Position numbers and translations under genes: made by a program
The notes under the pieces: generated by a model
The model's database searches: none
What the model saw: the letters and a program-made list of their open reading frames with translations, nothing else
Told to the model about the DNA's origin: nothing
Shown: in pieces, positions 43,564-53,276 of the stretch
How the letters are laid out: every line of letters begins with the position of its first letter
Numbering within the stretch: the stretch's first letter is position 1
Assembly (NCBI RefSeq): GCF_000163895.2
Contig: NC_016630.1
Location: 1,550,001-1,614,000, forward strand
Length of the DNA: 64,000 bases
DNA from: Filifactor alocis ATCC 35896
GTDB taxonomy: Bacteria; Bacillota; Clostridia; Peptostreptococcales; Filifactoraceae
Reading direction: 5' to 3'

Positions 43564-45231
43564 CTACACTTCCATAATAATCGGAAGAATCATAGGACTT
43601 CTCTTTGTTTTTTGGAACAGGTAAGATTTCAAATCCTCTTTGATAGAAGTTTTGATATATGCCCATTCTCTATTATTTTTTTGTTGATTTCTAATCAATG
43701 TCTGTTTGATGATTTCCTTTGCTTCATCCATCAAACCTTCCGCTTCACGAACATATACAAAGCCCCTTGAAATAATATCAGGTTCAGAAACCATGGAACC
43801 GTCCTGTTTGGACAAGTTTACAACCACAACCATCAAACCGTCTTCTGACAGATGTTTTCTATCACGAAGCACAATATTTCCGACATCTCCGACACCTAAA
43901 CCGTCGACCAATACATTCCCCGACGGAACTTGCCCGTTGATTTGACACTCATTGCGTGATACTTCCAACACTGCTCCGTTCTTCATTAACACAACATTCT
44001 CAGCAGGCATCCCAAGTTCCTGCGCAAGTTCGCCATGGATATACAGATGTCGATACTCTCCATGCACCGGCATAAAGAATTTCGGTTTGATAATACGATG
44101 AATCAGTTTCAACTCTTCTCTTTTCGCATGACCTGACACATGGATATCCGATTCTCCGTCATATACAATATTCGCACCACGCTCAAATAACTGGTTCACT
44201 ACTTTTGCAACAGATTTTTCATTTCCCGGAATCGGATGCGCTGATAATACCACTGTATCTCCTTCACTCACCTGAATTTTTTTGTGTTCCGATGCCGCAA
44301 TACGAGACAGCGCTGCCATCGGTTCTCCTTGAGAACCTGTTGTAATGATAGTAAGCGAATCCTTCGAATACTTGTGAATGTCATTGATGTCCACAAGAGT
44401 TTTTTTAGGAATACGAAGATATCCCAAAGAAAGTGCAATATTGATGCCGTTTACCATAGAACGACCCGATACCGCTACCTTACGACCGTATTTGATTGAC
44501 ATATCGACAATTTGTTGAACACGATGAATATTGGAAGCAAAGGTTGCAATAATAACACGATTTCCTTGTGCTCCCAAAAAGATTTCATCCAATGTTTTTC
44601 CGACAACTTTTTCAGACTTTGTGTACCCTTCTCTTTCCACATTGGTACTTTCCGCCAACATCAACAGACAGCCCCTTGCACCAATCTCCGCCATTTTGTG
44701 AAAATCAGTCACCTCATTATCAATCGGCGTGTGATCTATCTTAAAATCTCCGGAATGATAAATAATACCAAGCGGTGTATGCACCGCCAAAGCACAAGAA
44801 TCCGGAATACTGTGTGTTACACGAATATAATCTATCTTAAACAATCCCGCTTTCACACTTGTACCTGCAGGAACTTCAATTAACATCGCATTCGAAATTC
44901 GATTTTCCTTCAATTTGTGTTCTACCAATGCAAGCGTAAATTTTGTTCCGTAGATAGGAACATCTAACTTTCTCAACACATAAGGAATCGCACCGATATG
45001 ATCCTCGTGACCGTGTGTCAAAAAGATTCCCTTCAATTTATCGTGATTTTTTACCAAATAGCTGACATCCGGAATAACGACATCAATCCCGAGCATTTCA
45101 TCTTCCGGAAAACTCAAACCACAGTCAATCACAATCATTTCATCTTTGTATTCAATTGCAGTCATATTTTTTCCGATTTCCTGCAATCCACCTAATGGAA
45201 TAATTTTAATTTTGTTTTGTTTTTTTGCCAT
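43564..45231 (-). CDS. rnjA: Ribonuclease J
   Basis: 555 aa. Metallo-beta-lactamase motif THGHEDHIGAIPYVL, HSGDFKIDHTP, beta-CASP block ATFASNIHRVQQI, SGRSMVNG, HPIPGNEKSV, VSGHAKREELK, and the C-terminal PVHGEYRHL with a C-terminal domain. 5'-3' exo/endo RNase for mRNA decay. ATG at 45231 is 7 nt after GGAG. Confidence 0.95.
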   Translation of the reverse strand: MAKKQNKIKIIPLGGLQEIGKNMTAIEYKDEMIVIDCGLSFPEDEMLGIDVVIPDVSYLVKNHDKLKGIFLTHGHEDHIGAIPYVLRKLDVPIYGTKFTLALVEHKLKENRISNAMLIEVPAGTSVKAGLFKIDYIRVTHSIPDSCALAVHTPLGIIYHSGDFKIDHTPIDNEVTDFHKMAEIGARGCLLMLAESTNVEREGYTKSEKVVGKTLDEIFLGAQGNRVIIATFASNIHRVQQIVDMSIKYGRKVAVSGRSMVNGINIALSLGYLRIPKKTLVDINDIHKYSKDSLTIITTGSQGEPMAALSRIAASEHKKIQVSEGDTVVLSAHPIPGNEKSVAKVVNQLFERGANIVYDGESDIHVSGHAKREELKLIHRIIKPKFFMPVHGEYRHLYIHGELAQELGMPAENVVLMKNGAVLEVSRNECQINGQVPSGNVLVDGLGVGDVGNIVLRDRKHLSEDGLMVVVVNLSKQDGSMVSEPDIISRGFVYVREAEGLMDEAKEIIKQTLIRNQQKNNREWAYIKTSIKEDLKSYLFQKTKRSPMILPIIMEV

Positions 45232-45237
45232 ATACAA

Positions 45238-45642
45238 TCTCCTTTTTCTTTTTTGTTCCTCTATCTCTCTAAATACATTTCATTTTCTTACTGATAAAGC
45301 ATTGTTGTTTCACAAAAAGAGATACTGTCATCCTATCTCAATTTCTTTTTATTTTTGGAAGCAAACATAATCCCTCTTTCGCACCAAAAAATACCAATAC
45401 TCTGTTTACAAAGAGCATGTCGTCTGTATTTTTACAACATTTCTCTTTATACAAATCAAAAATCAACAAAAGAAGACACAACAATTCCTTTGGTTTTTGT
45501 GCATTTTCGTCAGCGTACTCCTCACACTTCCATCGTGAAATCCACTTTTATTTTCAAAAAATTACTATGCAATTTTAGCCCGAACAGTTTTCTTAACCTT
45601 ATTACTACCCTATGATATCATTTTTCCACCATATTCATAAGA
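45238..45642. other. Intergenic, rnj leader; nothing recognised
   Basis: About 400 nt between the RNase J start and the fur terminator. AT-rich, no gene or riboswitch recognised. RNase J leaders are sometimes autoregulated, which this length would allow. Confidence 0.35.
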
Positions 45643-45678
45643 AAAAAACCTCCATACAAAAAGTATGAAGGGTTTTTT
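45643..45678 (-). terminator. Terminator of fur
   Basis: AAAAAACCTCCATAC pairs with GTATGAAGGGTTTTTT around a 5-nt loop, immediately after the fur stop. Confidence 0.85.
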
Positions 45679-45679
45679 G

Positions 45680-46117
45680 CTACAAACATTTACTGCATGT
45701 TCCATAGAATTTTACATCATGGTCATCAATTTGGAAATTGTAACTCGTTTCAATGATATTTTCCAAAGGATCCAATAAATCCAACTCTACTTCCGTAATG
45801 CTTCCGCATTGCTTACAAATCAGATGGTGGTGGTGATGTCCTTCATGAGCCATATTAAACTCATATCTCAAACATCCGTCATCCAAACTTAACTTGTTTG
45901 TAAAACCTATTTTGTCCAACATTTGTAATGTTCGATACACTGTTGCCAATCCGATTTCGGGACAACTTTCCTTCACCTTGTCATAAATCTCTTCACAACT
46001 CAAATGTTGACCTTTTGAATCAATCAAAACTTGCACAATTGACCGTCTTTGAGGCGTTAACTTCAAACCTTCTTCTTTTAGCTTGTCTTTCAAATCTTCC
46101 ATATAATCTGTATTCAT
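45680..46117 (-). CDS. fur: Fur-family metalloregulator (Fur/PerR/Zur)
   Basis: 145 aa. Winged helix with LTPQRRSIVQVLIDS and GLATVYRTLQMLDKIGF; His-rich metal site HEGHHHHHLICKQCG; structural zinc Cys pairs CKQC and CSKC at the C-terminus. Subtype cannot be decided: the gene order with DUF1292, ruvX and ireB is common for a Fur/PerR in Clostridia. Start at 46117 after AAGG. Confidence 0.92.
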   Translation of the reverse strand: MNTDYMEDLKDKLKEEGLKLTPQRRSIVQVLIDSKGQHLSCEEIYDKVKESCPEIGLATVYRTLQMLDKIGFTNKLSLDDGCLRYEFNMAHEGHHHHHLICKQCGSITEVELDLLDPLENIIETSYNFQIDDHDVKFYGTCSKCL

Positions 46118-46168
46118 TACCATCACCCTTTTCTCAAAAAATGTCAGTTAGCAGTCATTCTCAAATAA

Positions 46169-46197
46169 ATTATATGATAATAATGTCATATTGTCAA
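46169..46197 (-). promoter_or_regulatory. Perfect consensus promoter of fur with overlapping Fur-like box
   Basis: TTGACA (46192-46197), 17-nt spacer, TATAAT (46169-46174). The spacer contains TGACATTATTATCA, an imperfect palindrome close to a Fur-family operator, so autoregulation is likely. Confidence 0.75.
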
Positions 46198-46231
46198 ATG
46201 AATTTTACAGATTTTAAAAAGATTATACTTA

Positions 46232-46477
46232 TTATTCTTCTGTTTCCAACAATTCGTATTGTTCTGCTACGATTTCGAACTCTTCGTCATCTTCAATTTC
46301 AGATAACTCCATTTCACCGTTTTCATCATATTTCAAGTTGAAAATATACGCTTCTTCTTCACCAATCGGTTGTAAGATTGCATACACTTTTCCATCTACT
46401 TCCAATGTGGACACCAATTCAAATTCAACATCATTTCCATTCTCATCTGTTAATACAATCCTTGTTTCTTCTAACAT
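46232..46477 (-). CDS. DUF1292 protein (YrzB-like)
   Basis: 81 aa, very acidic: IVLTDENGNDVEFELVSTLE and YAILQPIGEEEAYIFNL are the family signature. Function unknown; conserved beside ruvX and ireB. Confidence 0.9.
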   Translation of the reverse strand: MLEETRIVLTDENGNDVEFELVSTLEVDGKVYAILQPIGEEEAYIFNLKYDENGEMELSEIEDDEEFEIVAEQYELLETEE

Positions 46478-46529
46478 GGTATCTCCTTTTTTTCATATAA
46501 TAATATCGTTAATTGATAACAAATAAATG

Positions 46530-46949
46530 CTACTTCTTCATTAGATATGTTTCCAAAATAAATACTGCCGCAATCGTATCTATCATATTCTTCTTATTCT
46601 TTTTTTTCACACCGGATGTATGCATCACCTGTTTTGCCGATTTTGTAGACAATCTCTCATCTTGAAACACCACTTTGATTTCAGGAGGAATCAGCTGTTG
46701 TAACTGCTCTACAAACTGCATTGTCTTTTCTCCTTGAAAACCGACCGTCCCATCCATATTTTTAGGCAAACCGCAAACAATCGTGCCGATATCATATTGT
46801 TTGATTACTTCGACAATCTTCCCTAAATCTTCTTCGTCCTTCGTTCGATGGATGGTATACAGGGGCTGTGGCGTCCAGCCCAACAAATCGGACATCGCCA
46901 TTCCGATTCGACGATCTCCCACATCCAATGCCAAAATTCTCTTTTCCAT
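46530..46949 (-). CDS. ruvX: Holliday junction resolvase-like RuvX (YqgF)
   Basis: 139 aa RNase H fold: ILALDVGDRRIGMAMSD, VCGLPKNMDGTVG, QDERLSTKSA and IDTIAAVFILETYL with the acidic residues of the active site. Implicated in rRNA processing. Two ATGs follow the ireB stop; the second (46949) has the better spacing. Confidence 0.93.
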   Translation of the reverse strand: MEKRILALDVGDRRIGMAMSDLLGWTPQPLYTIHRTKDEEDLGKIVEVIKQYDIGTIVCGLPKNMDGTVGFQGEKTMQFVEQLQQLIPPEIKVVFQDERLSTKSAKQVMHTSGVKKKNKKNMIDTIAAVFILETYLMKK

Positions 46950-46953
46950 CATA

Positions 46954-47220
46954 CTACTTCTGAGCAATATACTGTTCCAAAACAACTTCCAAAATTTCGT
47001 CCCTTTCAAAAGCACGAATCATTGTTCTGGCATTATTATAACTTGTGATATAACTTGGGTCTCCCGACAACAAATATCCGACTAATTGATTTTTTGGATT
47101 ATATCCTTTTTCTTCCAACGATTTCCAAACAGAATTCAACACTTCTTTAATCGTCATAGTGTTATCACGTGTATATTCGAACTTCATCGTATAATCCAAA
47201 TTTTTTTTCTTTTCTGACAT
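46954..47220 (-). CDS. ireB: IreB family regulatory phosphoprotein (UPF0297)
   Basis: 88 aa: MKFEYTRDN and VLNSVWKSLEEKGYNPKNQLVGYLLSGDPSYITSYNNAR are the UPF0297 signature. The Thr doublet region near residues 11-22 (TMKF / NTMTI) is where the enterococcal Thr phosphorylation by IreK lies. ATG follows GAAGG by 8 nt. Confidence 0.92.
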   Translation of the reverse strand: MSEKKKNLDYTMKFEYTRDNTMTIKEVLNSVWKSLEEKGYNPKNQLVGYLLSGDPSYITSYNNARTMIRAFERDEILEVVLEQYIAQK

Positions 47221-47347
47221 ACAATCTACCTTCTCTCTGCATTATCTCGTAAAACTTCTCTGTCACAAACAAAAAATGATTTCGAATCAAATAAGTTGTC
47301 CCACTGTCCGCATGTTTCATCGAATGATAAAAACTCTGTGTTGTACC

Positions 47348-47353
47348 ATTATA
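47348..47353 (-). promoter_or_regulatory. Extended -10 promoter for ireB operon
   Basis: TGGTATAAT on the minus strand, about 120 nt before the ireB ATG, with no strong -35. The region between ireB and the focA-like gene (47221-47558) has an open frame of 86 codons that overlaps ireB and lacks a ribosome site; it is not accepted as a gene. Confidence 0.45.
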
Positions 47354-47558
47354 CCAGTCTTTATTGTTTATTTCTATCAAAACTACAAAATTCCCCTTTT
47401 TGTAATTATACTGATACATTGACAATAGAATTCAATGATTTCTCCACAAAAATACAATGTTTCTTTCCTTTATTCCATAAAATCAGTTTTTTAATCGGTT
47501 TGCAGGATGCAGTTTTCTCAAAATCGAATCTCTCTGAATACAAAAAACAACCTATTTA

Positions 47559-48314
47559 TTATTTGTCCAAACTCATCTTTCTAAGAGGAAGCGCCAACAT
47601 CAACCCGCCGCCTATGGCATTTCCCACAGTTGCAATCAGAAGATTGAGAAAGAGTCTGACAATCGGCACTTCAGGTGTGTAAAGGATACTGAATGTATAA
47701 TATCCCATATTCGCAATACTGTGTTCATATCCGGATATGATAAAAGCACTGATAACAAGCACAATCATCACAATCTTTCCGACCTCTTCCTTCATCTTGA
47801 TTCCGCACAAAATTGCAATACATACCAAAAAGTTACACAATATTGCACGGACAAACAATTGCATATAAGGGATATAAACCTTATTTGGCATTGATAACAT
47901 GATATATTCTTCTGTTCCTGAAGCTCCTGAAAGATAGAACAAAACAGCAAACAACACTGCTCCGACAAAATTTCCGAAATAGCTTGCCATACAAACTTTC
48001 AATGTATCTATCCATGAAACTTTTTTGTCAATAGAACCGAATGACATCACAAAAGTATTTCCCGTAAAAAGTTCTCCGCCTACCATAACAATCAGTAACA
48101 CTGCCAATGAAAAATAAATACCGCCCAGCATCTTTCCGACAGGAGGATTCGTTTTTGCAAATAGATTGTTACAAATCAAATTCAACCCCAATGCTCCCGA
48201 AACGAAAAATCCGGCAAACACACTTCGGATAAAATACTTTAACTTGTAATCATCCAACAGAGTCTTCTTTGTTGTGGCAATATTCGAAATCGTTTCAACT
48301 TCTCTAAAAATCAT
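47559..48314 (-). CDS. Formate/nitrite transporter family (FocA/NirC)
   Basis: 251 aa with six membrane segments, FNT pentameric channel. AGFFVSGALGLNLIC, GELFTGNTFVMSFG and SGYEHSIANMGYYTF are family motifs with the conserved His. Could carry formate, nitrite or hydrosulfide; a mixed-acid fermenter suggests formate. ATG at 48314 is 8 nt after AAGGGG. Confidence 0.9.
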   Translation of the reverse strand: MIFREVETISNIATTKKTLLDDYKLKYFIRSVFAGFFVSGALGLNLICNNLFAKTNPPVGKMLGGIYFSLAVLLIVMVGGELFTGNTFVMSFGSIDKKVSWIDTLKVCMASYFGNFVGAVLFAVLFYLSGASGTEEYIMLSMPNKVYIPYMQLFVRAILCNFLVCIAILCGIKMKEEVGKIVMIVLVISAFIISGYEHSIANMGYYTFSILYTPEVPIVRLFLNLLIATVGNAIGGGLMLALPLRKMSLDK

Positions 48315-48600
48315 GGCACACACCCCTTATCAACAACATTATTTTCAATCCTAATGTTCTCCATTCAAATTGCCTGCTATCATTGTTTCAAATTGCAATT
48401 CATCGTTTCGCTGCACTCCGATTACTTCAATGAAGACGCCGTTGACAGCACTTCTTTCAAATTACACATCAAGGCAATTCAATTAGACTTTCGTATCATT
48501 ACATTTAGTTCTCATTCAATAGAATCCTCGTGATACACCTACTATTTTACATGAAAATTCATATAAAATCCATACGATTTCGAATTATTTTTAATAAAAC
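48315..48600. other. Intergenic block with repeated short words
   Basis: The part 48361-48500 is less AT-rich than its surroundings and repeats AATTGC/TTTGAA words on the minus strand, including two near-copies of a TGTAATTTGAAA / TGCAATTTGAAA element. It looks like a decayed coding region or a structured RNA; neither is proved. Confidence 0.3.
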
Positions 48601-48636
48601 AAAAAAATAGTTCGTTTTATAATGCGTACGAACTAT
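48601..48636 (-). terminator. Terminator of the 69-aa membrane gene
   Basis: ATAGTTCGT (48607-48615) pairs with ACGAACTAT (48628-48636); T-run on the minus strand. Confidence 0.75.
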
Positions 48637-48684
48637 CTCTATATATTATCATTTTTCATATTTTATTCTAATCAATCATTCTCT

Positions 48685-48894
48685 CTACTTCTTTTTGGGT
48701 TTCAACAAGAACGATAGAATAAACGCCGTAATCATCAATACAAAATACACAGCGTAAGCACCGAACAGAATGTTGCTGTTATAAAACAAACCGGTCTTCG
48801 AATGATGAATGGCATCTTTTGTAAATAAGATACCAGATAACAACATGATGCAAAACAATCCCATAAAAATAAAATCCCATCGTCGTGTCTTCAA
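48685..48894 (-). CDS. Small membrane protein
   Basis: 69 aa; two hydrophobic segments (about 9-25, 45-64), C-terminus LKPKKK. TTG start 6 nt after AAAGGAG. No family recognised. Confidence 0.65.
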   Translation of the reverse strand: MKTRRWDFIFMGLFCIMLLSGILFTKDAIHHSKTGLFYNSNILFGAYAVYFVLMITAFILSFLLKPKKK

Positions 48895-49135
48895 GACTTT
48901 CTCCTTTCTCTTACATGTACATTCTATTCTTTAATTGATTGCTTCCAATTCACAGTTATTACTTCATCCTATCAATATCACTTCCCTCTCTTTCGAAAAT
49001 GTGAAAAACATATTCCTTTCAAAGTTCAATAAATCGCAATTGATAAGGTTTTCGTAGAGAAATGACCATTTCGAAGAAAGAATTACACAATCAATCCATT
49101 TTCAGTTTATCACTATCACTCTAAGGTATGAAGGA

Positions 49136-49585
49136 TTAATCATCGGAACTCTTTTTCAAACTGATATAAGAAATAATCAAATAAACGCCGGACAACGCCA
49201 GTGCTACTCCCAAACCGCTGTAGAACACTGCTATAAATGTGTTAGATACCAAACTTGATTTCCGAAGTGCAATGCCGAAACTCATCATACAAGCCATGAT
49301 GATGTAGGACTTTCGTGCAAAAAAATGCCAAAAAGGACGATGTGTCTCTTCAAACAACAAAATCCATTCCTTATTTTTCCGACTCATCCGAAAGAACATC
49401 CATACAAATGGAATAAATACCGTTATCGATAACAAGATGTACAAAATTGTAATCTCATCCATCTGAAGATAGCTCTTTAATCCCAATCTCATCACATTGT
49501 AGCCCGCAGCAAACCACACCAAACCGGCTATCAAAACTAACTTTTCTTTTGTAACGGAAAAGAAACCCTTTTGTTTTTGTTGCAT
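49136..49585 (-). CDS. Membrane protein, four segments
   Basis: 149 aa, four hydrophobic segments (about 19-32, 45-63, 90-104, 113-138), unknown family. ATG is 7 nt after AGGGG. Upstream on the same strand is a lipoprotein gene 32 nt away; likely one operon. Confidence 0.7.
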   Translation of the reverse strand: MQQKQKGFFSVTKEKLVLIAGLVWFAAGYNVMRLGLKSYLQMDEITILYILLSITVFIPFVWMFFRMSRKNKEWILLFEETHRPFWHFFARKSYIIMACMMSFGIALRKSSLVSNTFIAVFYSGLGVALALSGVYLIISYISLKKSSDD

Positions 49586-49617
49586 CTTCACACCCCTTAC
49601 TATGACAACACAATTTT

Positions 49618-50178
49618 TTACTTTTCAAATGTTGCCGTAATCACAAATGCTCTGTCGCATTGGACATTTCGAAATCGGCGTAATGTATCAGCAGGAAAAG
49701 AGTTATCGCCTTCTTTTATTGCAAACATGCCCAAAAGAGGAACTTCCTTACTTTCTTCTATCGGTTGCTCATGCTCCATATACAATGTCATGCCGGAATC
49801 ATGTTCAAAATCAAACCCGTCTCCCAAAGTCGTCAGACTCTCCCCCTCGGTCATTAACACAAACTCCGACATCTTTTCTCCGATTCGAACTCCTGCCACA
49901 TGATACTGATCTTCCAACTTCAATTCAGATGTCAACACATCAGATGATCTCCACTCTCCGTTTTCGATTGTCCATATTCTGATGGTACAATGTTTCAAAT
50001 CCGTTGAAAATTCATAGTAATTGCTCTTTGAATCAAACGAATTTACCAGACGTTCCGTTTCTTCCGTCAAAACAAGAGGACGAATCGTTTCATGTTGAAC
50101 TTTTTTACTGTAGGTTTCACATCCCACAAGCAAAGTAATTAGTAACAAACAAGCACAAAGCAAAACACTCTTTCTCAT
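49618..50178 (-). CDS. Hypothetical lipoprotein
   Basis: 186 aa; signal peptide with lipobox LVGC (Cys near 20). Mature part has no known motif. Start at 50178 after GGGG. The gap upstream (50179-50432, 254 nt) has only a 13-nt palindrome near 50355. Confidence 0.7.
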   Translation of the reverse strand: MRKSVLLCACLLLITLLVGCETYSKKVQHETIRPLVLTEETERLVNSFDSKSNYYEFSTDLKHCTIRIWTIENGEWRSSDVLTSELKLEDQYHVAGVRIGEKMSEFVLMTEGESLTTLGDGFDFEHDSGMTLYMEHEQPIEESKEVPLLGMFAIKEGDNSFPADTLRRFRNVQCDRAFVITATFEK

Positions 50179-50432
50179 CTTAGTCCCCTCTTTTCTCATC
50201 CATTCTCAAAAAAATTTTATGTGACTGATTTCTTCCATTCTCTTATCAAAATCGTTTGTTTTCCATACCCATTTGTAAAATACTTCAAATTTCCACCACC
50301 AAACGCATTCCCATAAAGGTACAAATTTTGAAAATGTTCCCTAATCATTCAAAAAATAGACTATTTCTCATAGTTCTCCTATGAAACAACTTCCCTACTG
50401 TTACATTATCATTCCTGCTCAAACTAATACAA

Positions 50433-50885
50433 CTATTCAACCTTACACATTTGCTGAATCGAAGAATAGATTTTTTCCAAATCTTTTTCATTGGGATGAT
50501 TTTTTGCAATGCCACCTATTTTTGCCAAAAATCCATAGGTATCAAACCCTCTGCAGTAGCAATCTCCCAAAACAGTTGCACCTTTCTGTTCCAATATTTT
50601 TTTCAGTTTCTTGGCATAATCTTGGACTTTGATTCCGCAAGTGTATAATAAAATCACATTTTTTCCTAATACATCAACTGTTTCAATATATTCCAAAATA
50701 GACTTGTGAAATTGACCGAAATAGATTCCCGATGCAAAAATAACTGTATCGTATTCGCTGACATCAAACGCTTTTTCTTTCGTAACATCCACAACAGTAG
50801 CAGAAATTTTCGTACTGAGATAATCAACTGCTTTCTTGGTATTTCCGTGATGAACCGACGCATAAATCATTGCAATATTTCCCAT
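50433..50885 (-). CDS. Flavodoxin-family protein
   Basis: 150 aa; phosphate-binding loop YASVHHGNTKKAV (variant of TxTGNT), VIFASGIYFGQFH. Resembles short flavodoxin-like/HemG-like reductases of anaerobes. Electron-transfer partner unknown. Confidence 0.85.
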   Translation of the reverse strand: MGNIAMIYASVHHGNTKKAVDYLSTKISATVVDVTKEKAFDVSEYDTVIFASGIYFGQFHKSILEYIETVDVLGKNVILLYTCGIKVQDYAKKLKKILEQKGATVLGDCYCRGFDTYGFLAKIGGIAKNHPNEKDLEKIYSSIQQMCKVE

Positions 50886-50928
50886 GTAAATCCCTAACCT
50901 TTCTTATTCTTTGTTTTTTAACTTTTTC

Positions 50929-51399
50929 TTATTCCAAATCTTCGCTCACATCAACAAAGTCCTTTGCACCGGAATATCTCATAAGCTCTTCAACTGACAA
51001 CTCAATGGCGCTGTTACAGCTTCCGGCTGCCGGAAACACTGTCTCAAATCTCTTCAAAGAAGAATCCAAATATACCTCAACACCCGTTTTGACAGCGAAA
51101 GGACACACCCCGCCGATTTCATGACCTATGAGTTTCTCTACCAAATCCTTAGGAATCATCTTTGCCTTTGTGTGAAAGATCTCCTTATATTTTGAATTCG
51201 AAATTCGAGCATCGCCGGCAAGCACAATCAAAACCGGTTGCTCCTTTCCCAAAAAAGACATCGTTTTGGCAATCCTCTTCGGTTCACACCCCACCGCCTC
51301 CGCAGCCAATTCCACAGTGGCACTCGATACATCGAACTCCAAAATTCTATCTTGTATCCCATACTGTCTAAAATACTCTTTCACGTTTTCGATTGCCAT
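50929..51399 (-). CDS. YbaK/EbsC-family aminoacyl-tRNA deacylase
   Basis: 156 aa; SSATVELAAEAVGCEPKRIAKTMSF, conserved Lys of the active site, GGVCPFAV. Likely clears misacylated Cys/Ala/Pro tRNA. ATG at 51399 follows GAGG by 8 nt; longer starts have no site. Confidence 0.9.
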   Translation of the reverse strand: MAIENVKEYFRQYGIQDRILEFDVSSATVELAAEAVGCEPKRIAKTMSFLGKEQPVLIVLAGDARISNSKYKEIFHTKAKMIPKDLVEKLIGHEIGGVCPFAVKTGVEVYLDSSLKRFETVFPAAGSCNSAIELSVEELMRYSGAKDFVDVSEDLE

Positions 51400-51463
51400 A
51401 TCCGTTACCTCATCTTTCATGAACTTTGTGCACCGCAAAACATCTGATATCGTAGTCAAACAA

Positions 51464-52054
51464 CTATCGCTTTATCTTCTTCAATACAAAAACAGTCATT
51501 TCTTCTAACAGCTGTCTGTTAGTTGCAAAACTTTCTCTTGCATCCAATACATCAGAAGCCAAAATAATCGCATTCATAAAATCTGTCATAAAATCAAAAG
51601 TTGCCATATCCGGAAATACATTGAAATCATCCTTCAAAATATTGCTAAATTCAGCTAATGTTTTTTTCTTCAAATCTTGAAACAGTAACTCCAGCTTAGG
51701 ATTTCTCTTTTTTTCTATCAAAAACTGCACATAGATTGGCATATAGAAATTGTCATCAATCATTTTTTGAACCAATTGCTTTGCCAAAAATTCTACCTCA
51801 CATCCCTTTTGATACTCGTCCAAATGACTGAAAATAATCTTATTTCGATATTCCATTCCGGAAATCATCAAATCTGCCAAAATATCCATTGTATTACCAT
51901 AGTAATGATACACTCCGCCTTTCGACATCGTAGTTCCGGCAATAATATCCTCCATTGTCGTCTTTGAAAATCCTTTTTCGATGATAACTTTTGCAGCCGA
52001 CTGCATAATTTCTTTTTTTCTTTCTTCCTTACTCAGTCTCTTCACTGCGCCCAT
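51464..52054 (-). CDS. TetR-family transcriptional regulator
   Basis: 196 aa. N-terminal HTH: KEIMQSAAKVIIEKGFSKTTMEDIIAGTTMSKGGVYHYYGNTMDIL. Ligand domain unrelated to known ones by eye. No efflux gene is adjacent, so the target is unknown. It sits 64 nt upstream of the YbaK gene. Confidence 0.92.
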   Translation of the reverse strand: MGAVKRLSKEERKKEIMQSAAKVIIEKGFSKTTMEDIIAGTTMSKGGVYHYYGNTMDILADLMISGMEYRNKIIFSHLDEYQKGCEVEFLAKQLVQKMIDDNFYMPIYVQFLIEKKRNPKLELLFQDLKKKTLAEFSNILKDDFNVFPDMATFDFMTDFMNAIILASDVLDARESFATNRQLLEEMTVFVLKKIKR

Positions 52055-52337
52055 GCAATCCTCTCCTCATCCATATATGACACTTTCTATAACTATATTA
52101 TACATGAATAAAATCGGAGTCTCCACTTTTTACATATCTTTTTCCATTACTCCGGTCAAAACACTAACATCATCCCTATTCGATTGCTCATTACGGTTCA
52201 AACTGACAATATCTTTATCGGGAGAATGTATCATTTAATTGATACCAAAGTATTATTGCAACGAATAAAGGATAATGATTTTCGACAAATCAAACAATAC
52301 AGACGGTACGACAGAAAAACTCCGATAAATTTCTACA

Positions 52338-52607
52338 CTAACGCCCTTTTTTGAAACAGCCACCACCTCGGTAAGTATTGACAACACAAGTAAACTCTTG
52401 ATTGCACCGAGGACACTTCACAATATGATAGATGATATCATCCACCCACATCTGATTCACTTGATGACAGCCAAGCGGACAAGTTCCTTCCACAACTAAA
52501 AATCCCTTTTTGTCTACTAACTCAAAGATGGACTCCACAATCTGCTCATAGTGTTTCGGACTTTGAATTCTCTCAACCAACGGAATATCTTTACAATAAT
52601 CACACAT
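52338..52607 (-). CDS. Small Cys-rich (zinc-ribbon-like) protein
   Basis: 89 aa. CDYC at the N-terminus, CPLGC, then CPRCNQEFTCVVNTYRGGGCFKKGR: at least eight cysteines, suggesting two metal sites. Start at 52607 is 8 nt after GGAGGGG. Function unknown. Confidence 0.7.
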   Translation of the reverse strand: MCDYCKDIPLVERIQSPKHYEQIVESIFELVDKKGFLVVEGTCPLGCHQVNQMWVDDIIYHIVKCPRCNQEFTCVVNTYRGGGCFKKGR

Positions 52608-52730
52608 TTTAACCGCCCCTCCATAAGACTTTGCATCTCTCAAAAATATCGTTTTATAAAAAAATCATCAGTCCTTCTACTAATTTCGATATTTCTCTTT
52701 ATGATGAACTATCATCCTGATATTGTCCAA

Positions 52731-53276
52731 TTACTTTCTAAAAAAACTTTTCTGATTTTTATTTTTTATGTTATCCATAAAGAAAATACCGATTCCCACC
52801 ACAATACACAGATAAAACAAAACACTCAAAAACACTAAGTTGTATTGTTGTACAAAATAATAGTAACTTAACCCTGTAAGTCTCCCCCATTCATAAACCC
52901 GTCTTCCATCTACTTCTGTAATATAAGGAATCATCACTTTTATGAATCGAGAGAAGATATAAATTACGAAATTTCCAAGCAAGCCGAATAGCAAAATCAA
53001 TATCCCTATTTTTTTCTGTTGTGTCTTTTTGGTAACTCCTTTACCGGTTTCTTTTTCTGACCTATGAATCTCCTGTTCACACTCATCATTCAACAAATAA
53101 TCTGTTGTGACACAAAACACCTTGCTCAATTGCAATATATTGGAAACATCCGGTTGTGCTGTTCCCATTTCCCAACGTGAAATTGCTTGTCTTGATACAT
53201 TTAATTTCCCTGCTAATTCTTCTTGTGACATTCCATATTGTTTTCGAAGTGCAAGGATTTTTTCTTCAAGTTTCAT
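52731..53276 (-). CDS. XRE-family regulator with C-terminal membrane segments
   Basis: 181 aa. HTH_3 at residues 5-60 (LRKQYGMSQEELAGKLNVSRQAISRWEMGTAQPDVSNILQLSKVF), then a linker and two hydrophobic segments (about 91-108, 145-166). A membrane-tied DNA-binding protein; signal and target unknown. Confidence 0.88.
   Translation of the reverse strand: MKLEEKILALRKQYGMSQEELAGKLNVSRQAISRWEMGTAQPDVSNILQLSKVFCVTTDYLLNDECEQEIHRSEKETGKGVTKKTQQKKIGILILLFGLLGNFVIYIFSRFIKVMIPYITEVDGRRVYEWGRLTGLSYYYFVQQYNLVFLSVLFYLCIVVGIGIFFMDNIKNKNQKSFFRK

Noticed and set aside
47165..47425. 86-codon minus-strand frame upstream of ireB
   Set aside because: Overlaps ireB by 56 nt, lacks a ribosome site and covers the likely ireB promoter.
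50281..50345. Third copy of the 86-bp repeat (word AAATTTTGAAA with GTACC)
   Set aside because: Only a short AT-rich stretch matches on the opposite strand; similarity does not extend.
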